A DNA stretch of 64,000 nucleotides from Pseudomonadota bacterium (lineage in GTDB: Bacteria; Pseudomonadota; Alphaproteobacteria; Acetobacterales; Acetobacteraceae): positions 33,795 through 97,794 of the forward strand of contig JAKAEC010000002.1 of NCBI GenBank assembly GCA_021818425.1, read 5' to 3'. The stretch's first letter is position 1. The number at the start of each line of letters is the position of its first letter. Shown here one piece after another: positions 39,630 to 48,160 of this stretch. The notes below the pieces were generated by a model. That model saw only the letters and a program-made list of their open reading frames with translations, ran no database searches and had not been told where the DNA came from. The position numbers were made by a program, and so were the translations under genes.

Positions 39630-42600
39630 CTATGGCAGCTCTTTTGGGGGAGGAGCCAGCGTGCCAAACGGACGGCCGTCATCGCGCAGCACAACATAGA
39701 TTGCGGGGATAACAAGCACGGTGAGGAACGTGGAAGATGCAAGGCCAAAAAGCAAAGCCGTTGCCAAGCCCTGAAAGATGGGATCTGAGAGAATCGTGGC
39801 GGCCGAGATCATGGCTGCCACGGCGGTGAGAAGGATTGGCTTGATCCTGATTGCGCCGGCTTCAAGCAGTACGTCACGAAGGGCGCGTCCTCTGCCTTGC
39901 CGGCAACGAATGAAATCGACTAACAAGATTGAATTGCGCACGATGATGCCGGCCAAGGCGATAAAACCAATCATCGAGGTTGCCGTAAAATCCGCGCCTA
40001 GCAGCCAATGACCGAGCATGATTCCGATCAGGGTGAGCGGAATGGGAACCAGCACGACCAAAGGCAGTTTGAAGGATCCGAACTGGGCGACCACCAGCAC
40101 ATAGATGCCAAGGATAGCAACGCCGAAAGCGATGCCCATATCGCGAAAGGTGACATAGGTGATCTGCCATTCGCCGTCCCATAACAATGAAGGCTTTGCT
40201 TCGTTTGATGGTTGGCTAAAAAAGCGAATAGCTGGTTTAGGAAGTTTCCCCCAGTTGGCGTGGGCAATTGCATTGTCCACCGCAAGCATTCCGTAGATGG
40301 GTGACCCGAATTGTCCGGCGACTTCGCCCATTACCATATCGGTCGTGTAGCCGTCGCGCCTATAGATGACCCGGGAGCCGGGGACAATTTTGGCCGTTAC
40401 GAGTTGGCCTAGCTCAACGATTCTGCGCTCGCCCGGGAGAACATTTGCAGGCACAGGCGTTGAGGCAACAGAGTCATTCCAGGTTAGCCCTGTCTTTGGC
40501 AAGCCAATCGCGATCTCCAGCGGTAAGTGACCCTCGCCCCGGTAGGAATATCCAATGCCCTGGCCAAGGAAGAGGTCCTTGATCGTGGCATTTACGTCGG
40601 ATTGCCGTACCCCGAAGTATTCCAGCGCGTCTTGATTCACCTTGAGTTGGAGCTGCGGTGGTGGCAGCCCATAGCTGTCGTCAACATCAACAATGAAGGG
40701 GATCGACTTGAAGATGGATTTGACTTTCTCGGCCTCAGCGCGGCGGATCTTTTGGTTGGGTCCATAGATCTCGGCTAGCAGCGATGCTATAACCGGCGGG
40801 CCTGGAGGCACTTCCACAACCTTGATGACGCCGCCCGGTGGAAGCTTGATCCGCGTATCTAGCCGACGACGAAGATCCTCGGCGATGGTATGGCTCTGGA
40901 GGGAGCGGTCATCCTTGTTAACAAGAACGATATGCAGATCTCCCAGTTGTGGTGAAGAGCGGTTGTAATAATGCCGTACCAGTCCGTTGAAATCAAACGG
41001 CGATGGCGTTCCCGCATAGAGCTGCATGGAGACAACATCTTTCTCCTTTCCTGCGATGCGGGCGACGGCAAACAAGGTGCGCTCTGTGTCTTCCAAGGCG
41101 CTGCCAGGCGGTAAATTCAGCACCACATCAAGTTCTGACTTGTTGTCAAATGGCAGCAGCTTTACTTTTACGAGATCGAAATAGAATAGTGAGCAGGCGG
41201 CAACGGTGGAGACGCCAACGACCGCGAGAAAGCTGAGCGCAGCCTTGCGAGTTCGTAAAAACGGCCGCGCGATACGAATGTAAATGTGGCCCAGTCGGCT
41301 TACGCCAGCCATATGGTGTCCATGCAGCCGACTGCCAGAGACCTTCATCATCATCCAAGGAACGATGACCATGGCTACGAAGAAGGAGAAGGCCATGGCG
41401 GCAGATGCGACCGCCGGAATGGGCGACATATAGGGACCCATGAGGCCCCTAACGAACATCATAGGCAGCAGAGCCGTAATGACGGTTAATGTTGCTACGA
41501 TGGTCGGGTTTCCGACTTCCGCCACAGCTTCTATCGCCGCTTGCAGACGCGGACGGCCATCGCCCATCGCCCAGTGACGCGTGATGTTCTCAACCACTAC
41601 AATGGCGTCGTCCACCAGGATGCCGATGGCGAATATAAGCGCGAAGAGCGAGACGCGATTGATGGTGTAACCCATCATCTCCGCGGCAAAGAGCGTAAGC
41701 AGGATGGTCGTAGGAATCACGACTAATGTCACCGCCGCCTCGCGCCAGCCTAGTGTGAAGCCGATGAGGAGAACGATAGAAAGGGTAGCCAGCGCCAGAT
41801 GAAACAGAAGCTCATTAGCTTTCTGTGTGGCGGTTTGGCCATAATTGCGCGTAGTCTGCACGTTGATATCGCCGGGAATGAGCTGGCCTTGTAGGGTTTT
41901 TACCTGTGCCAGTACCGCGCGGGCAACATTCGCCGCGTTGGAGCCGGCAATCTTGGCAACGGCAAGCGTTACAGCCGGTGTGCGTGTCCACTTGTTGTTT
42001 GTTCGGTTGAACGCCCAGACGCGCTCTTCCTGTGGTGCGGGGGTGACGACCACGCGTGCTATGTCGCGGACATAAACGGGCCGGTCGTCGCGGGTGGTTA
42101 CCAGCAAAAGACCGATATCTGGGACGCCGGACAGCGTTTTGCCCACCTGCACATCTTGCATCTCATTATCATTTCGGATCATGCCAGCAGAGAAAACCTC
42201 ATTGGCCTCCCGTACCCTGGCGACGAGTTGCTGCAGAGTAACGCCGTATAGCATCAACTTTTCTGGGTCGGGTTCGATACGGATCTGCTCGGGATCTTCG
42301 CCGGCGATATAGGTTAGGCCAACATCATGAACCTTGATGAGCTCGCCCTGCAGTTTTTGCGCAAGATCGGTAAGGGTCCCGGCATTCCAATATGCGGCAG
42401 CGTCTGGTTTGGGCGTCAGCGTCAAAGTGAGGATGGCCACGTCGTTGATGCCGCGACCAACGATGAGGGGCGGCGGTATCCCGATGGGAATGCGGTTCAT
42501 GTTGTCACGGATCTTGTCATTGACTAGAAGGACGGCTTTGTCCTCGTTGGTGCCAACGACGAAACGCGCGGTTACTACAACATGGTTGTCGACGGTCGTG

Positions 42601-42860
42601 GAATAGATATGCTCGATGCCGGGAATCGAGCGCAGTACAACTTCTAATGGCTTTGTAACAAGCTCCACGGCGTCTGAGGCTTTTAGGCCATCTGTATTCA
42701 CCATCACATCCACCATCGGCACGTGGATTTGCGGATCTTCTTCGCGCGGTATGGTGGCAAGCGCCATGAGTCCCGCCATCAACGATGCGATTAGAAACAA
42801 CGGCGTCAGCGGGGAGCGTATGAAGCTCTTTGTCAGGGCCCCAGAAATACCTAGCCTCAT
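39630..42860 (-). CDS. RND efflux transporter, inner-membrane permease
   Basis: A 1076-residue AcrB/MexB-superfamily pump driven by the proton gradient. The N-terminal helix is followed by two large periplasmic loops and two sets of six helices. Family marks include a porter segment with REEDPQIHVP, the IGILVDDAIVVVENI stretch in helix 4 with the proton-relay aspartates, and ATIPAIY-like VLVIPAIYVVL at the end. The ATGA overlap with the adaptor gene shows they form one operon. The substrate is not evident. The arm begins with a sulfide-type repressor and a rhodanese, so export of a sulfur-containing or otherwise toxic compound under sulfide stress is possible (inference). Confidence 0.92.
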   Translation of the reverse strand: MRLGISGALTKSFIRSPLTPLFLIASLMAGLMALATIPREEDPQIHVPMVDVMVNTDGLKASDAVELVTKPLEVVLRSIPGIEHIYSTTVDNHVVVTARFVVGTNEDKAVLLVNDKIRDNMNRIPIGIPPPLIVGRGINDVAILTLTLTPKPDAAAYWNAGTLTDLAQKLQGELIKVHDVGLTYIAGEDPEQIRIEPDPEKLMLYGVTLQQLVARVREANEVFSAGMIRNDNEMQDVQVGKTLSGVPDIGLLLVTTRDDRPVYVRDIARVVVTPAPQEERVWAFNRTNNKWTRTPAVTLAVAKIAGSNAANVARAVLAQVKTLQGQLIPGDINVQTTRNYGQTATQKANELLFHLALATLSIVLLIGFTLGWREAAVTLVVIPTTILLTLFAAEMMGYTINRVSLFALIFAIGILVDDAIVVVENITRHWAMGDGRPRLQAAIEAVAEVGNPTIVATLTVITALLPMMFVRGLMGPYMSPIPAVASAAMAFSFFVAMVIVPWMMMKVSGSRLHGHHMAGVSRLGHIYIRIARPFLRTRKAALSFLAVVGVSTVAACSLFYFDLVKVKLLPFDNKSELDVVLNLPPGSALEDTERTLFAVARIAGKEKDVVSMQLYAGTPSPFDFNGLVRHYYNRSSPQLGDLHIVLVNKDDRSLQSHTIAEDLRRRLDTRIKLPPGGVIKVVEVPPGPPVIASLLAEIYGPNQKIRRAEAEKVKSIFKSIPFIVDVDDSYGLPPPQLQLKVNQDALEYFGVRQSDVNATIKDLFLGQGIGYSYRGEGHLPLEIAIGLPKTGLTWNDSVASTPVPANVLPGERRIVELGQLVTAKIVPGSRVIYRRDGYTTDMVMGEVAGQFGSPIYGMLAVDNAIAHANWGKLPKPAIRFFSQPSNEAKPSLLWDGEWQITYVTFRDMGIAFGVAILGIYVLVVAQFGSFKLPLVVLVPIPLTLIGIMLGHWLLGADFTATSMIGFIALAGIIVRNSILLVDFIRCRQGRGRALRDVLLEAGAIRIKPILLTAVAAMISAATILSDPIFQGLATALLFGLASSTFLTVLVIPAIYVVLRDDGRPFGTLAPPPKELP

Positions 42861-43849
42861 GGGGCACTGCCAGGCGGTGCCAGAACATCGCCCGTCTGAA
42901 GTCCAGTGAGGACCTCAACGCCATTGGGCATGGCCGGCGTGGGCTGCGGAGCGCCAAGCTGGATTGGCACGGCGATCGCCGTGCCGTCGGGCTGACGCAA
43001 ATCAGCATAGTCAAGGCCAAAGCGTGTGTCGATAAACCGCTTTGGAATGATAATGCCTTCGCGAGAGCCAGCATACACCCAAACCTGTACGCGCCTACCG
43101 ACGAAGTAATTGCCAGCATTTGGTACTGTGGCGTCAGCCTCAACGCTACCGTTGGCAATCTGCGGATAAATTAGTGTGATCTTGCCGAACACAACGGTCC
43201 CATTCTCGTTTACCCGTATAGGGTCTCCAAGATGCAGATAGGAGGCATGCCGCTCGGGCACATCCAGACGGAGCACATAATGCTGCTCGGCAATCGTTGC
43301 CACACTGTCTCCGGGTAGAACCACCGTGCCTGCTGTGACCGGGGTCGTGAGCACACGGCCGGTTATTGGGGCCCGTACCGCGCCTTCATGAATCTGTTGG
43401 GCCAGTGCATCCCGGGCGGCTGACTTGGCCTTCAGCGTATTTTGTGCAACCGAGACGGCCGTCTTTGCTTGATCGTAGACGGAGCGAGAAATGGCGCCGG
43501 AGCGGATGAGCGCCCGTGCGCGGTTGAAATCGACGTTTGCCTGCGCGAGTTGGGCCCGCGCGGCTCCTATATCGGCGTTCAGTGCCGCGAGTTGTTGCTC
43601 CATAGCGGGGTCGGCGACCATGGCAATCTCTTGACCGGCCCGAACCATGTCACCGTCCTGCACGGAAAAACTAATCAGCGTGCCGCCTATGCGGGCGCGG
43701 GCTGGTACGACATGCGCCGCCTCGATAGTAGCGAAGACCGCCTTCTGATCGGCGATCGTGGAGGTTGTGACCGTGAAAGACGCCGTATTGGCATGTGCCG
43801 CATGTGCGGCAAGCAGGAGAGCGGCAGGCATTAGCTGGCGCAGAGCCAT
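42857..43849 (-). CDS. RND efflux periplasmic adaptor (membrane fusion protein)
   Basis: The 330-residue adaptor has a signal peptide (MALRQLMPAALLLAAHAAHA), a biotinyl-lipoyl half with ARIGGTLISFSVQDGDMVRAG, an alpha-hairpin (ALNADIGAARAQLAQANVDF), a second lipoyl half (GAVRAPITGRVLTTPV) and a beta-barrel. It would link the permease at 39630 to an outer-membrane channel; no channel gene is in this operon, and the TolC-like gene at 49050 is the nearest candidate. It lies between the rhodanese and the permease, overlapping the latter by 4 bases. Confidence 0.92.
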   Translation of the reverse strand: MALRQLMPAALLLAAHAAHANTASFTVTTSTIADQKAVFATIEAAHVVPARARIGGTLISFSVQDGDMVRAGQEIAMVADPAMEQQLAALNADIGAARAQLAQANVDFNRARALIRSGAISRSVYDQAKTAVSVAQNTLKAKSAARDALAQQIHEGAVRAPITGRVLTTPVTAGTVVLPGDSVATIAEQHYVLRLDVPERHASYLHLGDPIRVNENGTVVFGKITLIYPQIANGSVEADATVPNAGNYFVGRRVQVWVYAGSREGIIIPKRFIDTRFGLDYADLRQPDGTAIAVPIQLGAPQPTPAMPNGVEVLTGLQTGDVLAPPGSAP

Positions 43850-43866
43850 GACGGCGCTCCTTCAGT

Positions 43867-44196
43867 TCAGCTGGAGATGACGGGCAGGCCGGCGGCATTC
43901 CAGGCAGAGAGGCCGCCCGCAAGATGGCCAGCGATTTTCACGCCAGCTTTGGCGCACAGATGTGCCGCCATAGCTGAGCGTTTACCTACGCCGCAATGCA
44001 GAACCACGGCGCCTGGTGGCAGGCCGGTTGGATCGAATTTGGACAGCGGATGGTTTATTGCAGTTTTGATGCGCGCCGCCGCGTGCTCTTCCGGTTCACG
44101 TACGTCCACCAGGATAACGCGGTTGGCTGTCAGGGCCTCATGCAACTCTGCTGGTGTAAATTCATAAATAGCCATTTTTTTTTCAAAAAAGAACAT
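43867..44196 (-). CDS. single-domain rhodanese-like sulfurtransferase
   Basis: A 109-residue protein consisting of one rhodanese domain. DVREPEEH is the family's N-terminal mark, and the active loop VLHCGVGKRS places the catalytic Cys at residue 68, followed by the GGLSAW end motif. It would take up sulfane sulfur as a persulfide on Cys68. AGGAG lies 6 bases before ATG at 44196. The first codons contain a T6 run and an A9 run that leads straight into a second in-frame ATG (44175, MAIYEF), so two starts are possible. The gene lies between the repressor and the RND adaptor. Confidence 0.92.
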   Translation of the reverse strand: MFFFEKKMAIYEFTPAELHEALTANRVILVDVREPEEHAAARIKTAINHPLSKFDPTGLPPGAVVLHCGVGKRSAMAAHLCAKAGVKIAGHLAGGLSAWNAAGLPVISS

Positions 44197-44211
44197 AACA
44201 ATCTCCTGATT

Positions 44212-44547
44212 TCAGGCTTCGGGGGCGCAGAGGACCGAGTTGTCCTGCGCGGTGCAGAACAACTCGAACAAGGTTTTTAAAATGCGGCGGGCAGGCTGGC
44301 TCTCGATGCCGTAAAAGATGGTCTGTGCCTCCCGCCGCGCCGAAACAAGCCCCTCTCGCCGCAACAGCGCCAAATGCTGTGACACTGTGGAACCGCGCAG
44401 GGCCAAAAAGCTAGCCAACTCACCTACTGAACGTTCTCCATCCAGCAGTTGGCAGAGGATCATCAGCCTGTGCGGATTCGAAAGTGATTTCAGCAACTCG
44501 CTCGCTTGACCAGCCGCGCCATGCATTTGCTCGGGTTTAATTTTCAT
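44212..44547 (-). CDS. ArsR-family persulfide-sensing repressor (SqrR/BigR type)
   Basis: A 111-residue winged-helix repressor. The recognition helix is in GSTVSQHLALLRREGLV. Two cysteines, C32 (MILCQLL) and C98 (ELFC), are 66 residues apart, the same spacing as the redox pair C41/C107 of SqrR and C42/C108 of BigR (known from those proteins). A third, C107, is near the end. The metal-binding ELCVCDL motif of ArsR/SmtB is absent. In SqrR/BigR, persulfide or tetrasulfide formation between the pair releases DNA. ATG at 44547 is used; the longer frame to 44583 runs across the promoter. No ribosome site is visible, and the predicted transcript starts within a few bases of the ATG, so it may be leaderless. 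Confidence 0.9.
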   Translation of the reverse strand: MKIKPEQMHGAAGQASELLKSLSNPHRLMILCQLLDGERSVGELASFLALRGSTVSQHLALLRREGLVSARREAQTIFYGIESQPARRILKTLFELFCTAQDNSVLCAPEA

Positions 44548-44549
44548 GA

Positions 44550-44583
44550 TTGCGTATATACGAATATTAGAATATAAAGGCAA
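44550..44583. promoter_or_regulatory. overlapping divergent promoters with embedded inverted-repeat operator
   Basis: Plus strand: TTGCGT (44550-44555), 17 bases, TATAAA (44573-44578), driving the sqr arm. Minus strand: TTGCCT (complement of 44578-44583), 17 bases, TATATA (complement of 44555-44560), driving the repressor arm. An inverted repeat TATATAC-N8-GAATATA spans 44555-44576 and covers both -10 boxes. Its inner part, ATAC-N8-GAAT, differs by one base from the ATTC-N8-GAAT operator pattern reported for SqrR. One repressor dimer here could shut off both arms. The boxes are read by eye, and binding is inferred. Confidence 0.72.
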
Positions 44584-44606
44584 GGCAAAAGCTGAGAGGC
44601 TTGCAG

Positions 44607-45884
44607 ATGTCGGAAGTTGTCATTCTCGGTGCGGGGCTTGGTGGCACGCTAATGGCATACGAGTTGTCTGAACAACTGCGTAGCGAGGATTATCTAACGG
44701 TTGTTGGTTCGTCTCCTGCTTTCCACTTCAATCCGTCAAACCCTTGGGTCGCAGTGGGTTGGCGGAAACGTCAGGACATAGAGGTGGACCTAACTAAAGT
44801 CATGGCTAAGAAAAAAATTCGTTTTATCTCGAAGGGTGCAAGGCGAGTGCGTCCCGCTGAAGATCGGGTTGAGCTCAACGATGGGCAGAGTCTTTCTTAT
44901 GATTATTTGATCATCGCAACCGGGCCGCAACTTGGGTTCGACGAAATTTCCGGCTTGGGGCCTGCTGCGTACACCCAATCCATTTGCGAAGCGGAGCACG
45001 CGGTGCAGGCTTTTGTCGCATTCGAAAAATTCTGTCAGAAGCCAGGGTCTGTGGTTATCGGCGCGACGCAGGGTACTTCCTGCTTCGGGCCGGCTTACGA
45101 ATTCGCGTTCATTCTTGATACGGAGTTACGAAAGCGTAAACTCCGCCATCGGGTGCCGATGACATTCGTAACGCCGGAGCCTTATATCGGCCATCTCGGG
45201 CTCGATGGCGTGGGTGATACGAAAGGTATGTTGGAGGCGGAGTTACGCAATCGCTATATCAAATGGATTGCCAATGCCAAAGTGAGAGAAATTTCTGAAG
45301 GCCACATGATCGTTGAAGAGGTTAACGATGATGCCTCCGTGAAGGCGACGCACGAGTTGGACTTCGGGTATGCCATGATGATGCCGCCGTTCCGTGGCGT
45401 GGAGGCAGTGAGTGGTGTGCAGGGGCTCACAAACCCGCGCGGTTTTGTTCTTGTGGATGAGTATCAGCGCAATCCCAACTATCGGAACATTTTCTCCATT
45501 GGTGTATGTGTTGCGATTCCACCGATTGGCAAAACCCCTGTGCCGGTGGGTGTGCCAAAAACCGGTTTTATGATCGAAACTATGGTGGCTGCAACAGCAC
45601 ACAATCTCGGCGCTCTGCTGCGCGGCGGCGAGGCCACCATCAAGCCTTCTTTGAACGCCCTCTGTTTGGCTGACTTCGGCGATGGTGGCGTAGCTTTTGT
45701 TGCGCAACCTCAACTTCCGCCGCGCAATGTAAACTGGGCGGCACAGGGCAAATGGGTGCACTTAGCTAAAGCTGGGTTCGAGAAATATTTTCTGCACAAG
45801 ATCAAAATGGGTAAGAGTGAGCCATTCTATGAGCATTATTTGCTGAAGCAGCTCGGCATTCATAAATTTGTCGATGACGACTAA
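44607..45884 (+). CDS. sqr: sulfide:quinone oxidoreductase
   Basis: A 425-residue flavoprotein that oxidises H2S to sulfane sulfur and passes electrons to the quinone pool. The N-terminal FAD loop is VVILGAGLGGT. Three cysteines at 127, 159 and 353 match in order and spacing the C128, C160, C356 set known from the Acidithiobacillus SQR; Cys159 is in GTSCFGPAYEF and Cys353 in ALCLADFG. This supports a true SQR and not only a related NADH dehydrogenase. ATG at 44607 is used, after GAGAGG; a TTG two codons upstream is possible. First gene of the plus-strand arm. Confidence 0.94.
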   Translation: MSEVVILGAGLGGTLMAYELSEQLRSEDYLTVVGSSPAFHFNPSNPWVAVGWRKRQDIEVDLTKVMAKKKIRFISKGARRVRPAEDRVELNDGQSLSYDYLIIATGPQLGFDEISGLGPAAYTQSICEAEHAVQAFVAFEKFCQKPGSVVIGATQGTSCFGPAYEFAFILDTELRKRKLRHRVPMTFVTPEPYIGHLGLDGVGDTKGMLEAELRNRYIKWIANAKVREISEGHMIVEEVNDDASVKATHELDFGYAMMMPPFRGVEAVSGVQGLTNPRGFVLVDEYQRNPNYRNIFSIGVCVAIPPIGKTPVPVGVPKTGFMIETMVAATAHNLGALLRGGEATIKPSLNALCLADFGDGGVAFVAQPQLPPRNVNWAAQGKWVHLAKAGFEKYFLHKIKMGKSEPFYEHYLLKQLGIHKFVDDD

Positions 45885-45894
45885 TAGGAGTGAA

Positions 45895-46326
45895 ATGAAC
45901 ATCACGCTTGTTTGTCCCACGTGCGGCGTGCTTAATCGCGTGCCAGAGGTGAAGATTGCTGCTTCGCCGCGCTGCGGCGCCTGTAAATCAGCCTTATTCA
46001 CCGGTGAGGTGCTTTCCGTGGATGAGGCAGCGTTAGCCCGCCACATAGCGCACGACACAGTGCCTGTCTTGGTTGATATATGGGCCGACTGGTGCGGTCC
46101 ATGCCGGGCGATGGCGCCCCAGTTTGCTGCAGCGGCGCGTAGGCTTGAACCTCGTGTACGGTTGCTGAAGCTTGATGCCGACGCGGCGCCGGACACAATG
46201 GCACGGTACGGTATCAGTTCGATCCCGACACTGCTGCTGTTCAAAAATGCACGACTACTTGCCCAACAACAGGGCGCAATGTCCGCCGCGCAAATTGTAC
46301 AATTCGTTTCTCAATGTCGAATATAA
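45895..46326 (+). CDS. trxC: thioredoxin-2 (zinc-binding TrxC type)
   Basis: A 143-residue thioredoxin with an N-terminal zinc ribbon: C7-x-x-C10 (CPTC) and C27-x-x-C30 (CGAC). The thioredoxin domain follows with the active site DWCGPC (66-70) and SSIPTLLLF with the cis-proline. ATG at 45895 follows AGGAG, 10 bases after the sqr stop. In this operon it could reduce protein persulfides and release sulfide or pass the sulfur on (inference). Confidence 0.95.
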   Translation: MNITLVCPTCGVLNRVPEVKIAASPRCGACKSALFTGEVLSVDEAALARHIAHDTVPVLVDIWADWCGPCRAMAPQFAAAARRLEPRVRLLKLDADAAPDTMARYGISSIPTLLLFKNARLLAQQQGAMSAAQIVQFVSQCRI

Positions 46327-46338
46327 TGGGAGTTTACG

Positions 46339-46542
46339 ATGAACATAGACAGGGCTGTGCTATCTTTTGCCGGTTTTATGGTACTGCTAAGCGTTGTGTT
46401 GACGCTGGCCTTTTCGGAATGGTGGCTGCTGTTGACGGGGGTTGTTGGTCTGAATCTGCTACAGACAGGATTCACGGGCTTTTGCCCTGCGGCCATGATC
46501 CTCAAAAAACTGGGCATGAGGCCAGGCTGTGCCTTTAACTGA
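46339..46542 (+). CDS. DUF2892-family inner-membrane protein
   Basis: A 67-residue protein of two hydrophobic helices (about 7-25 and 29-45) with a TGFCPAA turn and a conserved GC-F end, as in the YgaP C-terminal membrane part (DUF2892). Free-standing and rhodanese-fused forms occur widely with sulfide and rhodanese genes. The two cysteines (residues 49 and 64) may handle sulfane sulfur. It is 12 bases after trxC and ends the plus-strand arm. Confidence 0.88.
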   Translation: MNIDRAVLSFAGFMVLLSVVLTLAFSEWWLLLTGVVGLNLLQTGFTGFCPAAMILKKLGMRPGCAFN

Positions 46543-46863
46543 GATGTGGGCAGAGCACGCGTCTTAAATGTCGCTCGATCATACTCGACCTTAAAAGTCA
46601 AATCTCTCCATCGCCATGTCGCGCCAGCCCGTTCTAGCATCATCATGTCATTAACAATCAAATCGTATGCCCGCTGGCGGTTGCGGCAAGCGCCTTCCCC
46701 CTCCGCTTTTGGCGATGGTCGGGTTATGAGCGAGGCGCTAGAACATGGCGGCCGCCACTTTGCTGTTTGCGGTGCTATCATCACGATGCAGGATGCGCTG
46801 GCGCCGCACCGCGGTTATCGGGTGGGATGTGACGTTGCTGCCGTTACTCGCAATTTGCACAAG
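46543..46863. other. intergenic region with no recognised gene
   Basis: About 320 bases between the DUF2892 gene and the IS5 relic. Short frames on both strands lack family signatures, and no terminator hairpin stands out. It is probably the 3' flank of the sulfide operon, damaged by the nearby insertion. Confidence 0.45.
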
Positions 46864-47750
46864 CAGGCTGCTGCAAAATCCCCTGTGTTAGGAGGATTTT
46901 TTTGACGCGCATTTACGCGTTGCGTCATTTGGTGCTTGTGCGGCCCGTTTTGGGCCTGATCCTGGCGCCATGCCTGCTGTTGGCTGAGCAGTTTTGGCGG
47001 TCTGATGAGGTTGTAGGCTGCGGCGGCGCAGTTGAAGATGGCGGCGGTTCTGGCGAGAATTTTGAGCTTGAATTTGGTCAATCTAGCGCTGGCCTTGGCT
47101 CTTGCGGGACAGCCTGGCATCCGGGTCTGTGGTTGAGGCATGGGTCTCGTTCGAGCGCGTCTCGCCACGGAAGTTCAGCTCGGCGTTACGCCCCGCGGGC
47201 GGTGCTGGTGGCTCATCACCTTTGTCCTTGGGCACAAAACCCTTCATGCTGGGCCGGGCGTCGACCAGCGTGCCATCCACCGAGAAATGCTCCGACGACA
47301 GCAGCCGCTTGACCCGGCGCAGCACCAGCAGCCCTCAGAAATTCTCGCGCCACATCCGCCTGCAGCAGCCGGTCGGAGTTATGGGTGAAGCCCGTCGGAT
47401 TCCACGCGGCGGCGCCCATGGAGAGCTCGACAAGCCAACGGAAATGCACAGGCTGTAATTGATCTGCTCCATCAGCAGCCGCTCCAAGCGCAGCCGAAGA
47501 CAGAATACAGCGCCTGCAAAAGCGTCGCCCGCAGCAGCACCTCAGGCGGGATAGAGGGACGGCCGGTGCGCGCATAAAGCGCCGAAAACGCCCGCTCAGC
47601 CCCGCCAGAACCTCATCCGAGGGCACACGTTCTTCAAGACGTCCAAACTGAAAACCTCGTCCTCAGAACCAGGCCGACCACGTATCCCACCTTCCCATGG
47701 GAAGAAAAAATCAGCCAATCCAGCTAAAAGAAAAGTTCTGCAGCAGCCTG
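46864..47750 (-). mobile_element. internally deleted IS5-family insertion sequence relic
   Basis: An element of 887 bp bounded by 12-bp perfect inverted repeats, CAGGCTGCTGCA at 46864-46875 and its complement at 47739-47750. On the minus strand the transposase pieces read in order: an N-terminal QLQPVHFRWLVELSMG block with GFTHNSDRLLQADV (about 47500-47340), then LLSSEHFSVDGTLVDARPSMKGF with RSNETHASTTDPDARL (47325-47090), and then directly the end block, CAAAAYNLIRPPKLL (about 47020-46960). The catalytic middle is missing and the frames do not join. Nothing functional remains. Confidence 0.8.
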
Positions 47751-47883
47751 TTAAGGTGTCCGGCACAGGCAGGATTCAGAATGATAGAGCCGTGCCAGCT
47801 TGGGTGCAGGGGGGCGGCCTATAGGCCCTGTGATCTCGGGTGCTAGTTATCTCTAAGGCTAGGTGCTGGCTTGCCTGCCGTGC

Positions 47884-48129
47884 TTATTGGCTGAACGCCT
47901 CTCCGACCTGATGCGCCGCGTGGACGATGGCGTCTCCGGTGGCGTTGGCTCCGTCGCTGAAGCCCCTGCCTACGTCGTTGAAGGCGCTGCCGAGATGGCT
48001 TTGGCCAAAATTGTTGCCAGCAGCGTTGAAGTCTCCCTGGGCGCGGGCGCCATTTGCGTTGCAGGCGGCGAGCGTTAGTGCCAGGCCGAGCAAGCATAGG
48101 CGAGGTAGACGCAAGGTTTTCAGGCGCAT
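47884..48129 (-). CDS. small lipoprotein, unknown function
   Basis: The 81-residue product has a lipoprotein signal: a positive start (MRLKTLRLPR), a hydrophobic core and a lipobox LAAC with Cys23 as the acylated residue. The mature part, about 58 residues, is rich in Asn, Gly and Ala with a repeated F-x-x-A/D-G-N pattern (NNFGQSHLGSAF, GRGFSDGANATG). GAGGAAACC precedes the ATG as a ribosome site. Entericidin-like size, but not clearly that family. It stands alone between the IS5 relic and tRNA-Cys. Confidence 0.7.
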   Translation of the reverse strand: MRLKTLRLPRLCLLGLALTLAACNANGARAQGDFNAAGNNFGQSHLGSAFNDVGRGFSDGANATGDAIVHAAHQVGEAFSQ

Positions 48130-48160
48130 GGTTTCCTCTGCCGGAACTGACGTACTGTTC

